From Streptomyces monashensis (GTDB lineage: Bacteria > Actinomycetota > Actinomycetes > Streptomycetales > Streptomycetaceae): a stretch of DNA of 64,000 nucleotides. Shown one piece after another: positions 17,757 to 25,827 of this stretch; within the stretch, counting starts at the first letter, position 1, and each line of letters begins with the position of its first letter. The position numbers and the translations under genes are program-made. The stretch covers positions 1 to 64,000 of the forward strand of contig NZ_MLYO01000026.1 of the NCBI RefSeq assembly GCF_001866665.1, given 5' to 3'. Under the pieces are notes generated by a model. The model searched no databases and was not told the origin of the DNA. It saw only the letters and a program-made list of their open reading frames with translations.

Positions 17757-18259
17757 TCCAGTTCCTCCTGGCACCGCTCCAGCCAGTCGAGGTCGGCCTG
17801 CAGATGCAGCATCGCGCCCTCGATCAGCAACTGGGCGATTCGGTTGTCCCGGTTCTCGGCCGCGGCCAGCTTCGACAGACTGCGCATGGTGGTGAGGTAC
17901 TGGCGCCGCTGCTTGTTGATGAGGGTGATCTGGTCGGCGAGACCGGTCTGCGGGGCGAGGGCGAGCTTCATGAAGAACTCGTCCCGCACCCGCGGCTCGT
18001 CCTCGGTCTCCTCGAACCAGACGTGCAGCGCCTCCCGCCCGGCGTCGGTGAGGTGGTAGACCTTCTTGTTGGGCCGGCTGGACTGCTCGACGTCCTCGCC
18101 CTCGATCAGCCCGGACTTCTCCAGGCGGCCGAGGGTGACGTAGATCTGGCCGACGTTGGGCTGAGGGTACGCGGAGCCCAGCAGTTGCTCAAGGTCCTGC
18201 TTCAGCTCGTAGCCGTGGGCGGGGCCACGGGCGAGGAGTGCCAGGAGGGCAAGGCGCAC
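17753..18259 (-). CDS. PadR-family transcriptional regulator
   Basis: 168 residues: a winged helix at the N-terminus (LALLARGPAHGYELKQDLEQ, then NVGQIYVTLGRLEKSGLI) and a C-terminal antiparallel coiled region used for dimerisation (KLAALAPQ-like and QLLIEGAMLHLQADLDWLER). PadR proteins are usually repressors of adjacent transporters, opened by a small ligand. The GTG start at 18259 has AGGAGG about 9 nt upstream. It is the first gene of the padR-ATPase-permease operon and divergent from a solute-binding protein, with a perfect dyad between the two start sites, so it may control both directions. Confidence 0.9.
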   Translation of the reverse strand: MRLALLALLARGPAHGYELKQDLEQLLGSAYPQPNVGQIYVTLGRLEKSGLIEGEDVEQSSRPNKKVYHLTDAGREALHVWFEETEDEPRVRDEFFMKLALAPQTGLADQITLINKQRRQYLTTMRSLSKLAAAENRDNRIAQLLIEGAMLHLQADLDWLERCQEELE

Positions 18260-18311
18260 TCGTGCTGTCCTCCTGTCTGCTCACAATGTGCTCCAGGCCC
18301 TAGTATCGCCC

Positions 18312-18326
18312 ATACCTAACAGGTAT
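18312..18326. promoter_or_regulatory. Candidate PadR operator, site 1
   Basis: ATACCT-AAC-AGGTAT is a perfect 15-bp dyad located between divergent padR and the solute-binding protein gene. A near-identical sequence recurs at 19683-19697 (minus-strand reading TTACCTAACAAGTAA) and a half at 19801-19815. The shared TACCTAACA core suggests one factor acts on all three; PadR is the nearest candidate. Confidence 0.5.
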
Positions 18327-18391
18327 ACATGGCCTCTGACTCCCGGGGCGAGGGTGCCCGGAGCCGTGCGTACGTGTTCAAGGAGGAACCT

Positions 18392-19663
18392 ATGCGGTGG
18401 ATACGCGCCGCCGGTAGGGGCCTCCTCGTTCTCGCCATGATCACGGCCGGGTACGTCACCTCCGGCGCTCGCGCCGAGGAGGGCGCGGACGCCGGGCGCG
18501 GCCCGCTCACCCTGGCCACCGCCGGCGACCTCACGAACTATCTCGGCCCGCTGCTCCAGGGCTGGAACCGCACCCACCCCGGCGAGAAGGTCACCCTCGT
18601 CGAGCTGCCGGACTCCGCGGACGAGACCCATGCGCAGATGACGACCGATCTGCGCGGCGGCGACCGCAGCCGCTTCGACGTCCTCAACATCGACGTCAAC
18701 TGGACCTCGGAGTTCGCTGCGGCCGGCTGGATCCGCCCGCTGCCCCCGGACCGCTTCCCGCTGAGGAGCTTCCTGCCGCCGGTCGTGAACACGGCCACCT
18801 ACGCGGGGCGGCTGTACGCGGTCCCGTACGTCACGAACGCCGGACTCCTGCTGTACCGCAAGGACGTCCTCGCCAAGGCGGGCGTGCCGCCGCCGCGCAC
18901 CTGGGCCGAGCTGGAGCGCGACGCGAAGACCGTCGCGCCGCAGTACGGACTCGGCGGCTACGCGGGCCAGTTCCTGCCCTACGAGGGCCTCACGGTCAAC
19001 GCGGCCGAGGCCGTGTACTCGGCGGGCGGCACCATCCTCGGCGACGAGGGCACCCGGGTCACCGTCGACTCGGCCGCCGCCCGCGAGGGCATCGGCTTCC
19101 TCGCCCGCGGCGTCCGCGAGGGCTGGATCCCGAAGGCGGCGCTGACCTGGAAGGAGGAGGAGTCCAAGCAGGCCTTCCAGGACGGCCGGCTGCTCTTCCT
19201 GCGCAACTGGCCCTACGCCTATGCCGTCGCCTCCGCCAAGGGCTCCAGGGTCGCCGGGAAGATCGGCGCCGTACCCCTGCCCGGCCCCGACGGGCCCGGG
19301 ACCAGTGTCCTCGGCGGCTCCAACCTCGCGGTCAACTCCCATGCCCGGCACCCCGATTCCGCCGCGCGCCTGATCGCCTACCTCACCAGCGCGCGGGTCC
19401 AGCGCCAGGTGCTCGTCCGGGGCGCGCTGCCGCCCGTACGCGCCGCGCTGTACCAGGACCCCGCGCTGATCCGGCAGTTCCCCTATCTGCCGACGCTGCG
19501 CACCGCCGTGCTCACCGCCGCGCCGCGCCCCAAGAGCGCGCACTACGACCAGGTCAGCCTGGTGGTGCAGGCGGTGGTGTACGGCGCCCTGACCGGACGC
19601 GAGACGCCCGAGCAGGCCGTGCGCCGACTGGCCCGCGAACTCGACGCCATCGCCCGTCGGTAG
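18392..19663 (+). CDS. Secreted extracellular solute-binding protein (family 1 type)
   Basis: 423-residue sugar-binding protein. The N-terminus is a Sec signal peptide (MRWIRAAGRGLLVLAMITAG, cleavage near ARA-EEG). The body has the alternating pattern of maltose/trehalose-type binding proteins: LTLATAGDLTNYLGPLLQGW, DVLNIDVNWTSEFAAAGW, YAVPYVTNAGLLLYRKDVL and LFLRNWPYAYAVA. No lipobox cysteine is visible, so unlike most Gram-positive binding proteins it would not be lipid-anchored. The ATG at 18392 is fixed by an AAGGAGG site; an in-frame ATG at 18329 lacks one. No permease follows directly; the alpha-glucoside permeases downstream have their own binding protein, so this may be a second binding protein for the same importer. 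Confidence 0.85.
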   Translation: MRWIRAAGRGLLVLAMITAGYVTSGARAEEGADAGRGPLTLATAGDLTNYLGPLLQGWNRTHPGEKVTLVELPDSADETHAQMTTDLRGGDRSRFDVLNIDVNWTSEFAAAGWIRPLPPDRFPLRSFLPPVVNTATYAGRLYAVPYVTNAGLLLYRKDVLAKAGVPPPRTWAELERDAKTVAPQYGLGGYAGQFLPYEGLTVNAAEAVYSAGGTILGDEGTRVTVDSAAAREGIGFLARGVREGWIPKAALTWKEEESKQAFQDGRLLFLRNWPYAYAVASAKGSRVAGKIGAVPLPGPDGPGTSVLGGSNLAVNSHARHPDSAARLIAYLTSARVQRQVLVRGALPPVRAALYQDPALIRQFPYLPTLRTAVLTAAPRPKSAHYDQVSLVVQAVVYGALTGRETPEQAVRRLARELDAIARR

Positions 19664-19682
19664 CTCCCGACGATCTCGCTAG

Positions 19683-19697
19683 TTACTTGTTAGGTAA
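19683..19697. promoter_or_regulatory. Candidate operator, site 2 (TACCTAACA motif)
   Basis: TTACTTGTTAGGTAA, read on the minus strand as TTACCTAACAAGTAA, matches site 1 at 18312 in 12 of 15 positions and keeps most of the dyad. It lies just after the solute-binding protein stop, about 85 nt upstream of the -35 of the alpha-glucosidase gene. Confidence 0.45.
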
Positions 19698-19780
19698 CGC
19701 GGACGTCTCGAATCGAAGTGTGATGTCCCATTCCATCCGCATTTGAACCCCCAACTGCCCAGTAGTTTCCGTTCTTTTCG

Positions 19781-19822
19781 TTGACACCTTCGCGACGCAC
19801 CTACCTAACATGCATGCATGTT
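19781..19822 (+). promoter_or_regulatory. Promoter, operator site 3 and start-codon palindrome of the GH13 gene
   Basis: TTGACA (19781-19786) and TAACAT (19806-19811) form a promoter with a 19-bp spacer; the ATG at 19818 lies six bases after the -10, implying a leaderless message, and no ribosome binding site is present. CTACCTAACATGCAT (19801-19815) is the third copy of the shared motif and covers the -10. The perfect 16-bp palindrome AACATGCATGCATGTT (19807-19822) covers the -10 end and the start codon. Binding there would block initiation. Confidence 0.5.
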
Positions 19823-21428
19823 GAGTAAGTACGGCTGGTGGCGTGACGCGGTGATCTACCAGGTCTACGTCCGCAGCTTTCTGGACAGCACCGGCGACGG
19901 CATCGGCGATCTCGCCGGGGTCCGCGCGGGGCTGCCGTACCTGAAGAAGCTCGGCGTCGACGGCATCTGGCTGAGCCCGTTCTATCCCTCGCCGCAGCAC
20001 GACCACGGCTACGACGTGGCCGACTACCGCGGTGTCGACCCTATCTTCGGCGACCTCGCCGAGTTCGACCTGCTGATGACGGCCGCCCGCCGGCTCGGCA
20101 TCAAGGTGCTCCTCGACATCGTCCCGAACCACTGCTCCAGCGAGCACCCCTGGTTCCGCGAGGCACTGGGCGACGCGCCCGGCGGCCCGGCCCGCGCCCG
20201 CTTCCACTTCGCCGACGGCCGCGGCCCGGACGGCGCCGAGCCGCCCAACAACTGGCACGCCATGTTCGGCGGCCCCGCCTGGACCAGAGTCGGCGACGGC
20301 CAGTGGTACCTGCACATGTTCACGCCCGAACAGCCGGACTGGAACTGGCGCAGCCCCGAGATCCCCGCCGAGTTCGACCGGACCCTGCGCTTCTGGCTCG
20401 ACCGGGGGGTGGACGGCTTCCGCATCGACGTCGCCGCCGGCCTGTTCAAGCACCCCGCACTGCCCGACTCCGACGATCCCGAGGCCGACGCCCGCACCCG
20501 CGACTCGGTCAACCCGCTCGCCTGGAACCAGCCCGAGGTGCACGAGGTGTGGCGGCAGTGGCGCGCGACATGCGAGGAGTACACCGCCCGCGACGGCCGC
20601 GAACGCCTCCTCGTCGGCGAGGTCTCCGTGCCCACCGCCCGCGAACACGCCCTGTACGTCCGCCCCGACGAACTCCACCAGGCCTTCTTCTTCGACCTGC
20701 TCAGCGCCCCCTGGGACGCCGACGCCTTCCGCAAGGTCGTCTCCGAGGCCATGCAGGACATCGCCGGCACCGGCTCCACGGTCACCTGGGTCCTCAACAA
20801 CCACGACCAGGTCCGCACCGTCACCCGCTACGGCGAACCCGCCACCGGGGGAAGCGGCCTCGGCGCCGCCCGCGCCCGCGCCGCCGCGCTGCTGATGCTG
20901 GCGCTGCCCGGAGCCGCGTACATCTACCAGGGCGAGGAACTGGGCCTGCCCGAGGTCGTCGACCTGCCCGACGACGTCCTCACCGACCCGATCTTCCGCC
21001 GCACCGGCAGCCGGGCCCGCATCCGCGACGGATGCCGGGTGCCGCTGCCCTGGTCCGGGCAGGCCTCGCCGTTCGGCTTCACCTCCGGCGCCGAGTCCGC
21101 CAAGCCCTGGCTGCCGCAGCCGGACTACTTCGCCGCCTACGCCACCGACCGCGCCCTCGCCGACACCCGCTCCTTCTGGCACCTGTACCGAGACGGCCTC
21201 CAACTGCGGCGATCGCTGCCCCAGTTGGGCGAGGGAACGCTGCGCTGGCTGGACACCCCGCCCGGCGTCCTCGCCTTCGCCCGCGGCGACGACCTCGTGT
21301 GCGCCGTCAACTTCACCACCGCCCCCGTGCCCGCGCCGGTCTCCGGCACCCCCCTGCTGTCCAGCGGCCCCTGCCCGCCCGGCGTCCTGCCCGGCTCCAC
21401 GGCCGCCTGGTGGCTGAACGACCTCTAG
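19818..21428 (+). CDS. GH13 alpha-glucosidase / alpha-amylase family enzyme
   Basis: 536-residue cytoplasmic glycoside hydrolase, no signal peptide, likely cleaving imported alpha-glucosides to glucose. The GH13 barrel begins with WWRDAVIYQVYVRSFLDSTG. Conserved regions are intact: DIVPNH (region I), GFRIDVAAG with the nucleophile D204 (region II), LLVGEVS with the acid/base E268 (region III) and LNNHDQVR with D330 (region IV). The fold and lengths match oligo-1,6-/alpha-1,4-glucosidases (GH13 subfamilies 23/30) rather than secreted amylases. ATG 19818 is the only workable start, because the two ATGs just upstream in the palindrome run into stops. It precedes the importer genes and is probably co-transcribed with them. 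Confidence 0.92.
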   Translation: MLSKYGWWRDAVIYQVYVRSFLDSTGDGIGDLAGVRAGLPYLKKLGVDGIWLSPFYPSPQHDHGYDVADYRGVDPIFGDLAEFDLLMTAARRLGIKVLLDIVPNHCSSEHPWFREALGDAPGGPARARFHFADGRGPDGAEPPNNWHAMFGGPAWTRVGDGQWYLHMFTPEQPDWNWRSPEIPAEFDRTLRFWLDRGVDGFRIDVAAGLFKHPALPDSDDPEADARTRDSVNPLAWNQPEVHEVWRQWRATCEEYTARDGRERLLVGEVSVPTAREHALYVRPDELHQAFFFDLLSAPWDADAFRKVVSEAMQDIAGTGSTVTWVLNNHDQVRTVTRYGEPATGGSGLGAARARAAALLMLALPGAAYIYQGEELGLPEVVDLPDDVLTDPIFRRTGSRARIRDGCRVPLPWSGQASPFGFTSGAESAKPWLPQPDYFAAYATDRALADTRSFWHLYRDGLQLRRSLPQLGEGTLRWLDTPPGVLAFARGDDLVCAVNFTTAPVPAPVSGTPLLSSGPCPPGVLPGSTAAWWLNDL

Positions 21429-21467
21429 ATCCTCCACCGACTTCCCCGCACGAAAGGCCCGTCAGCG

Positions 21468-22793
21468 ATGATGCGACGACGTACGACCCTGCTCACGAGC
21501 TGCACCGCCCTCGCCCTCGCGCTCGGCGCCACCGCCTGCGGCGGCGGACCGGTCGCGGCCGGCGGCGGTGACAAGGCGCTCAGCGGCCAGACCGTCACCG
21601 TGGCCGGTGTCTGGTCCGGAGCCGAGCAGAAGAACTTCCAGAAGGTGCTGGACGCGTTCACCGCGAAGACCGGCGCCAAGACCCAGTTCGTCTCCACCGG
21701 CGACAACGTCTCCACCGTCGTCGGCAGCAAGATCGAGGGCGGCGACGCACCCGACGTCGTGATGGTCCCGCAGGTCGGCGTGCTCCAGCAGTTCGCCAAG
21801 AAGGGCTGGCTCAAGCCGCTGTCGCCGACGGCCCGGCAGACGATCACCGCCGACTACGCGCCCGTGTGGCAGAACTACGGCAGCGTCGGCGGCACCCTGT
21901 ACGGCCTCTACTTCAAGGCCGCCCACAAGTCCACCGTCTGGTACAGCCCCGATGCGCTCGCCCAGGCCGGGATCAAGCCGCCGAAGACGTACGACGAGAT
22001 GCTCAAGGACGGGCACACGATCTCCGACTCCGGGCTCGCCGCCTTCGCCGTCGGCGGGGAGGACGGCTGGACCCTCACCGACTGGTTCGAGAACGTCTAC
22101 CTCTCCCAGGCCGGACCCCAGAAGTACGACGCCCTCGCCGCCCACAAGCTCAAGTGGACCGACCCCTCCGTCGTCAGGGCGCTCACCACCCTCGGCAAGC
22201 TCTTCAAGGACAAGCAGCTCGTCGCGGGCGGCCAGAAGGAGGCCCTGAACACGGACTTCCCCGGCTCGGTGGAGAAGGTGTTCGGACCCAAGCCCGAGGC
22301 CGGCATGGTCTACGAGGGCGACTTCGTGGCCGGCGTCGCCCACGACCAGTTCGGCAGGACCATCGGCAAGGACGCGGACTTCTTCCCCTTCCCCGCGGTC
22401 GACGGCGGCCCGGCACCGGTCGTCAGCGGCGGTGACGCGGCGGTCGTCCTCAAGGACGGCAAGAACGTCACGGCCGGCATGAAGCTCCTGGAGTACCTCG
22501 CCACCCCCGAGGCGGCCGCCGTCTGGGCGAAGGCGGGCGGCTTCCTGTCCCCGAACAGGAAGCTCGACCTCGCCGCGTACGCCGACGACGTCACCCGCGC
22601 CACCGCCACGTCCCTCGTCGGCGCGGGCGACTCGGTCCGCTTCGACATGTCCGACCAGGCCCCCGCCGCCTTCGGCGGCACCAAGGGCGCGGGGGAGTGG
22701 AAGCTGCTCCAGGACTTCCTGCGCGACCCCTCGGACCCGAAGGCGACCGCGGCCCAACTGGAGTCCGCCGCGGCCAAGGCCTACGGGAACTGA
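21468..22793 (+). CDS. Alpha-glucoside-type ABC importer, substrate-binding lipoprotein
   Basis: 441 residues with a lipoprotein signal peptide (TALALALGATAC, cysteine at about residue 24) followed by a family 1 solute-binding fold. Features include VAGVWSGAEQKNFQKVLDAF, DAPDVVMVPQVGVLQQFA and VWYSPDALAQAGIKPPKTYD. It resembles AglE, the alpha-glucoside-binding protein of AglEFGK systems. It follows the GH13 gene by 39 bp and is followed by two permease genes; the ATPase gene is missing, as is usual where MsiK serves several sugar importers. A second ATG at 21471 is an alternative start. Confidence 0.9.
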   Translation: MMRRRTTLLTSCTALALALGATACGGGPVAAGGGDKALSGQTVTVAGVWSGAEQKNFQKVLDAFTAKTGAKTQFVSTGDNVSTVVGSKIEGGDAPDVVMVPQVGVLQQFAKKGWLKPLSPTARQTITADYAPVWQNYGSVGGTLYGLYFKAAHKSTVWYSPDALAQAGIKPPKTYDEMLKDGHTISDSGLAAFAVGGEDGWTLTDWFENVYLSQAGPQKYDALAAHKLKWTDPSVVRALTTLGKLFKDKQLVAGGQKEALNTDFPGSVEKVFGPKPEAGMVYEGDFVAGVAHDQFGRTIGKDADFFPFPAVDGGPAPVVSGGDAAVVLKDGKNVTAGMKLLEYLATPEAAAVWAKAGGFLSPNRKLDLAAYADDVTRATATSLVGAGDSVRFDMSDQAPAAFGGTKGAGEWKLLQDFLRDPSDPKATAAQLESAAAKAYGN

Positions 22794-22807
22794 GCGGCGA
22801 CACCACC

Positions 22808-24160
22808 ATGACCGCCACCACTGTCGTGAAACAGCAGGCGGGCCCGCGGGCCGCCGGCCCGGCGCGCGGGCGCCGCGGCCGGCGGCGCGCCCGGCTGATC
22901 GCCCTGCTCTTCGTCTTCCCGGCGCTGCTCCTGCTCGGCGCCCTCGTCGTCTACCCGGTGCTGTTCTCCGTCGGCCGCAGCCTCTTCGACGCCTCCGGCA
23001 CCCGCTTCGTCGGCGCCGGCAACTACACCGAGATGTTCCGTGACCCGGCCACCCTGAAGGCCATCCGCAACACCGCGATCTGGGTCGTCGTGGCCCCGGC
23101 CCTGCTGACCGGGCTCGGCCTGATCCTCGCCGTGCTGGTGGAGAAGGTCCGCTGGGCCACCGCCTTCAAACTCCTGCTCTTCATGCCGATGGCGGTGTCC
23201 TTCCTCGCCGCCGGCATCATCTTCCGCCTCGCCTACGACGCGGACCCGAACAGGGGCGTGCTCAACGCGGCCGTCGTCTCCGTCCACGACGCCTTCCGGA
23301 GCACGTCCGCCTACCCGACGGCCCGCGGGCGCGCGGGCCTGCTGACCGAGGACCGCGACGGCTCCTGGCGTACGACGGCCCGGGCGGGCGAGTCCGTGAC
23401 GCTCCCGATGGTCGGCGTGCTGCCGGGGGACCTGCCGAAGAACGCCGCGCCCGCGTACCCGGCCGCCGCGAAGCAGGCGGCCCCCGGTGAACTGCGCGGT
23501 GTCGTCTACCTCGACTTCACCCCCGGCGGGGGCGGCCGGCCGGGCAAGGTCGACCCGAAGGAGAGCGGCCTGCCCGGAATGACGGTCCAGGCGGTGCGCG
23601 ACGGCAAGGCGGTCGCGAGCGCGACCACCGCGGCCGACGGCTCCTTCCGCCTGCCCGGGCTCGCCGCGGGGTCGTACACGGTGCGGCTGCCGGAGTCCAA
23701 CTTCGCCCAGCCCTACCAGGGCGTCTCCTGGCTGGGCCCGGCCCTGGTCACACCGGCGATCATCGGCGCGTACCTGTGGATCTGGACCGGCTTCGCGATG
23801 GTGCTGATCGGCGCGGGGCTCGCCGCCCTGCCCCGGGACGCGCTGGAGGCGGCCCGGATGGACGGCGCGAACGAGTGGCAGATCTTCCGCCGCATCACCG
23901 TGCCGCTGCTGGCCCCCGTGCTGACCGTGGTCTTCGTGACTCTGGTGATCAACGTGATGAAGGTCTTCGACCTCGTCTACATCATCGCGCCCGGGCCGGT
24001 GCAGGAGGACGCCACCGTCCTCGCGACCCAGATGTGGCTGGTGTCCTTCGGCGGCGGCGACAACCAGGGCCTCGGCAGTGCCCTCGGCGTGCTCCTGCTG
24101 CTCCTGGTCGTCCCCGCGATGGTCTTCAACGTCCGCCGCTTCCGAAGGAGTCAGCGATGA
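22808..24160 (+). CDS. Sugar ABC permease (AglF-like) with an inserted beta-sandwich domain
   Basis: 450 residues, about 150 longer than an ordinary MalF/AglF-type permease. After a basic N-terminus come spans at about 26-50, 95-118 and 120-145; the C-terminal half has spans at about 305-330 and beyond, with the coupling motif EAARMDGANEWQIFRRITVP (EAA loop). Between them, residues ~158-300 form an insertion: a low-complexity segment, then GELRGVVYLDF, GLPGMTVQAVRDGK, ATTAADGSFRLPGLAAGSYT and VRLPES, the pattern of a carboxypeptidase-regulatory/SdrD-B-like domain. Topology would put it outside the cell, next to the substrate-binding protein. Start ATG 22808 has only a weak binding site; ends in an ATGA overlap with the next gene. 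Confidence 0.88.
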   Translation: MTATTVVKQQAGPRAAGPARGRRGRRRARLIALLFVFPALLLLGALVVYPVLFSVGRSLFDASGTRFVGAGNYTEMFRDPATLKAIRNTAIWVVVAPALLTGLGLILAVLVEKVRWATAFKLLLFMPMAVSFLAAGIIFRLAYDADPNRGVLNAAVVSVHDAFRSTSAYPTARGRAGLLTEDRDGSWRTTARAGESVTLPMVGVLPGDLPKNAAPAYPAAAKQAAPGELRGVVYLDFTPGGGGRPGKVDPKESGLPGMTVQAVRDGKAVASATTAADGSFRLPGLAAGSYTVRLPESNFAQPYQGVSWLGPALVTPAIIGAYLWIWTGFAMVLIGAGLAALPRDALEAARMDGANEWQIFRRITVPLLAPVLTVVFVTLVINVMKVFDLVYIIAPGPVQEDATVLATQMWLVSFGGGDNQGLGSALGVLLLLLVVPAMVFNVRRFRRSQR

Positions 24161-24996
24161 ACGCGGTCAGGAGGGGCCTCGGCAACGGCCTGGTGCAGGC
24201 CGTCCTGGTGGTGATCGGCCTGGTCTGGCTGACCCCGCTGGCGGGACTGTTCGTGTCCTCGCTGCGCTCGTCCCAGGACACCGCCAAGGGCGGCTGGTGG
24301 ACGGCCCTGTCGAGTCCCGGCCGGCTGTCCTTCGACAACTACACGGCCCTGCTGAAGAACTCCGGCATCACCCAGGCCTTCTGGAACACGGTGCTGATCT
24401 CGGTGCCGGCGACCACCCTGGTCGTCGTCATCGCGGCCCTCGCCGGATACGCCTTCGCCTGGCTGGACTTCCCGCTCAGGGAACCGCTCTTCCTGCTGGT
24501 GGTGGCCCTGTTGGTGGTGCCGGTCCAGATCGGTCTGCTGCCGGTGGCCAAACTCTTCGGCGCGCTGGGCCTGTTCGGCACCATCCCCGGAGTCGTCCTC
24601 TTCCATGTCGCCTACGGCCTGCCCTTCGCGGTGTTCCTGCTGCGGAACTACTTCGCGGAGATGCCGAAGGAGATGCTGGAGGCGGCGCGGATGGACGGCG
24701 GCACCGAGTGGCGCATCTTCACCCGGCTGGTCCTGCCGGTCGGGCGCCCGGCGATCGCCTCGCTCGCCATCTTCCAGTTCCTGTGGGTGTGGAACGACAT
24801 GCTGGTCGCCCTGCTCTTCGCCGACAGCTCGTCCCAGCCGCTGACCGTTCAACTCCAGTCCCAGATACGCCAGTTCGGCAGCAACATCGACGTCCTGGCG
24901 CCGGGCGCGTTCCTGTCCCTGATCGTGCCCGTCGTGGTGTTCTTCGCGTTCCAGAAGCACTTCGTGCAGGGCGTGATGGCGGGCTCCGTGAAATGA
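24157..24996 (+). CDS. Sugar ABC permease (AglG/MalG-like)
   Basis: 279-residue inner-membrane permease with six spans and the family EAA motif EAARMDGGTEWRIFTRLVLP near residue 170, which contacts the ATPase. It starts inside the stop codon of the preceding permease (ATGA) with GAAGGAG upstream. Together with the two genes before it, it forms an alpha-glucoside-type importer. The gene ends exactly where a long hairpin begins. Energising ATPase not encoded in the window. Confidence 0.93.
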   Translation: MNAVRRGLGNGLVQAVLVVIGLVWLTPLAGLFVSSLRSSQDTAKGGWWTALSSPGRLSFDNYTALLKNSGITQAFWNTVLISVPATTLVVVIAALAGYAFAWLDFPLREPLFLLVVALLVVPVQIGLLPVAKLFGALGLFGTIPGVVLFHVAYGLPFAVFLLRNYFAEMPKEMLEAARMDGGTEWRIFTRLVLPVGRPAIASLAIFQFLWVWNDMLVALLFADSSSQPLTVQLQSQIRQFGSNIDVLAPGAFLSLIVPVVVFFAFQKHFVQGVMAGSVK

Positions 24997-25028
24997 GGGG
25001 CGGCGGGGACCTCGGTCCCCGCCGCCCC
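24997..25028. terminator. Bidirectional GC-rich terminator
   Basis: GGGGCGGCGGGGACC (24997-25011) and GGTCCCCGCCGCCCC (25014-25028) are perfectly complementary over 15 bp with a 2-nt centre. It separates the convergent sugar importer and the pentose phosphate operon. Confidence 0.85.
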
Positions 25029-25044
25029 TACGCACAGCCGGTCG

Positions 25045-25827
25045 TCACGGAGACGACGGCGGATACAGCGACCGCGGCAGCTGCGAGGCCGCGGCGGCGT
25101 CCAGCAGCCACAGCGTCCGCTGGCGGCCCTTCGCGCCCGCCGCCGGAGCCTGGATCTCGCCCGCGCCCGACAGGGCGATGGCCGCGGCCTCCGCCTTGTC
25201 CGCACCGGCCGCGAGCAGCCACACCTCGCGGGCCGAGCGGATCGCGGGCAGGGTCAGGCTGATCCGGGTCGGCGGCGGCTTGGGCGCGCCGTGCACGCCG
25301 ACCACCGTGCGCTCGGTCTCCCGTACGGCCGGCAGCTCCGGGAAGAGCGAGGCCACATGGGTGTCCGGGCCGACGCCCAGCATGAGCACGTCGAAGGTGG
25401 GCACCGAGCCGTGGTTCTCCGGCCCGGACGCCTTCGCCAGCTCCGCCGCGTACGCCTCCGCCGCCGCCTCGACGTCCCTGCCGTACGGGCCGTCGGAGGC
25501 GGGCATGGCGTGCACGCGCTCCGGGTCCAGCGGCACGGAGTCCAGCAGGGCCTCACGGGCCTGCGTGACATTGCGCTCGGGGTCGCCCTCGGGGAGGTAG
25601 CGCTCGTCGCCCCACCACAGGTCGAGCCGGCCCCAGTCGACGGCGTCCCGCGCGGGCGCCGCAGCGAGCGCGGCCAGCAGGCCGTTGCCGTTGCGGCCAC
25701 CGGTGAGGACCACGGACGCGGTGCCCCGGGAGGCCTGCGCGTCCACGATCTTCGTGATCAGACGGGCCGCGGCGGCCTGCGCCATCAGCTCCTTGTCGCG
25801 GTGGACCACCAGCTGCGGAGTGCTCAC
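25045..25827 (-). CDS. pgl: 6-phosphogluconolactonase
   Basis: Hydrolyses 6-phosphogluconolactone to 6-phosphogluconate in the oxidative pentose phosphate pathway. The 260-residue DevB/SOL-family protein shows VVLTGGRNGNGLLAAL (family usually has GG-S/R-T/N loops), the hallmark DLWWGDERYLP and MLGVGPDTHVASLFP. Start GTG 25827 overlaps the opcA stop (GTGA) and gives the normal length; the same frame stays open upstream through opcA but without coding character. Last gene of the tkt-tal-zwf-opcA-pgl operon. Confidence 0.95.
   Translation of the reverse strand: MSTPQLVVHRDKELMAQAAAARLITKIVDAQASRGTASVVLTGGRNGNGLLAALAAAPARDAVDWGRLDLWWGDERYLPEGDPERNVTQAREALLDSVPLDPERVHAMPASDGPYGRDVEAAAEAYAAELAKASGPENHGSVPTFDVLMLGVGPDTHVASLFPELPAVRETERTVVGVHGAPKPPPTRISLTLPAIRSAREVWLLAAGADKAEAAAIALSGAGEIQAPAAGAKGRQRTLWLLDAAAASQLPRSLYPPSSP

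Noticed and set aside
18312..18326. Site 1 as an iron box
   Set aside because: The dyad centre and length differ from the 19-bp DmdR/IdeR consensus, and the neighbours are not iron genes.
20303..21571. 422-residue plus-strand frame overlapping the GH13 gene
   Set aside because: Arg/Pro-rich alternate frame of GH13; no family resemblance.
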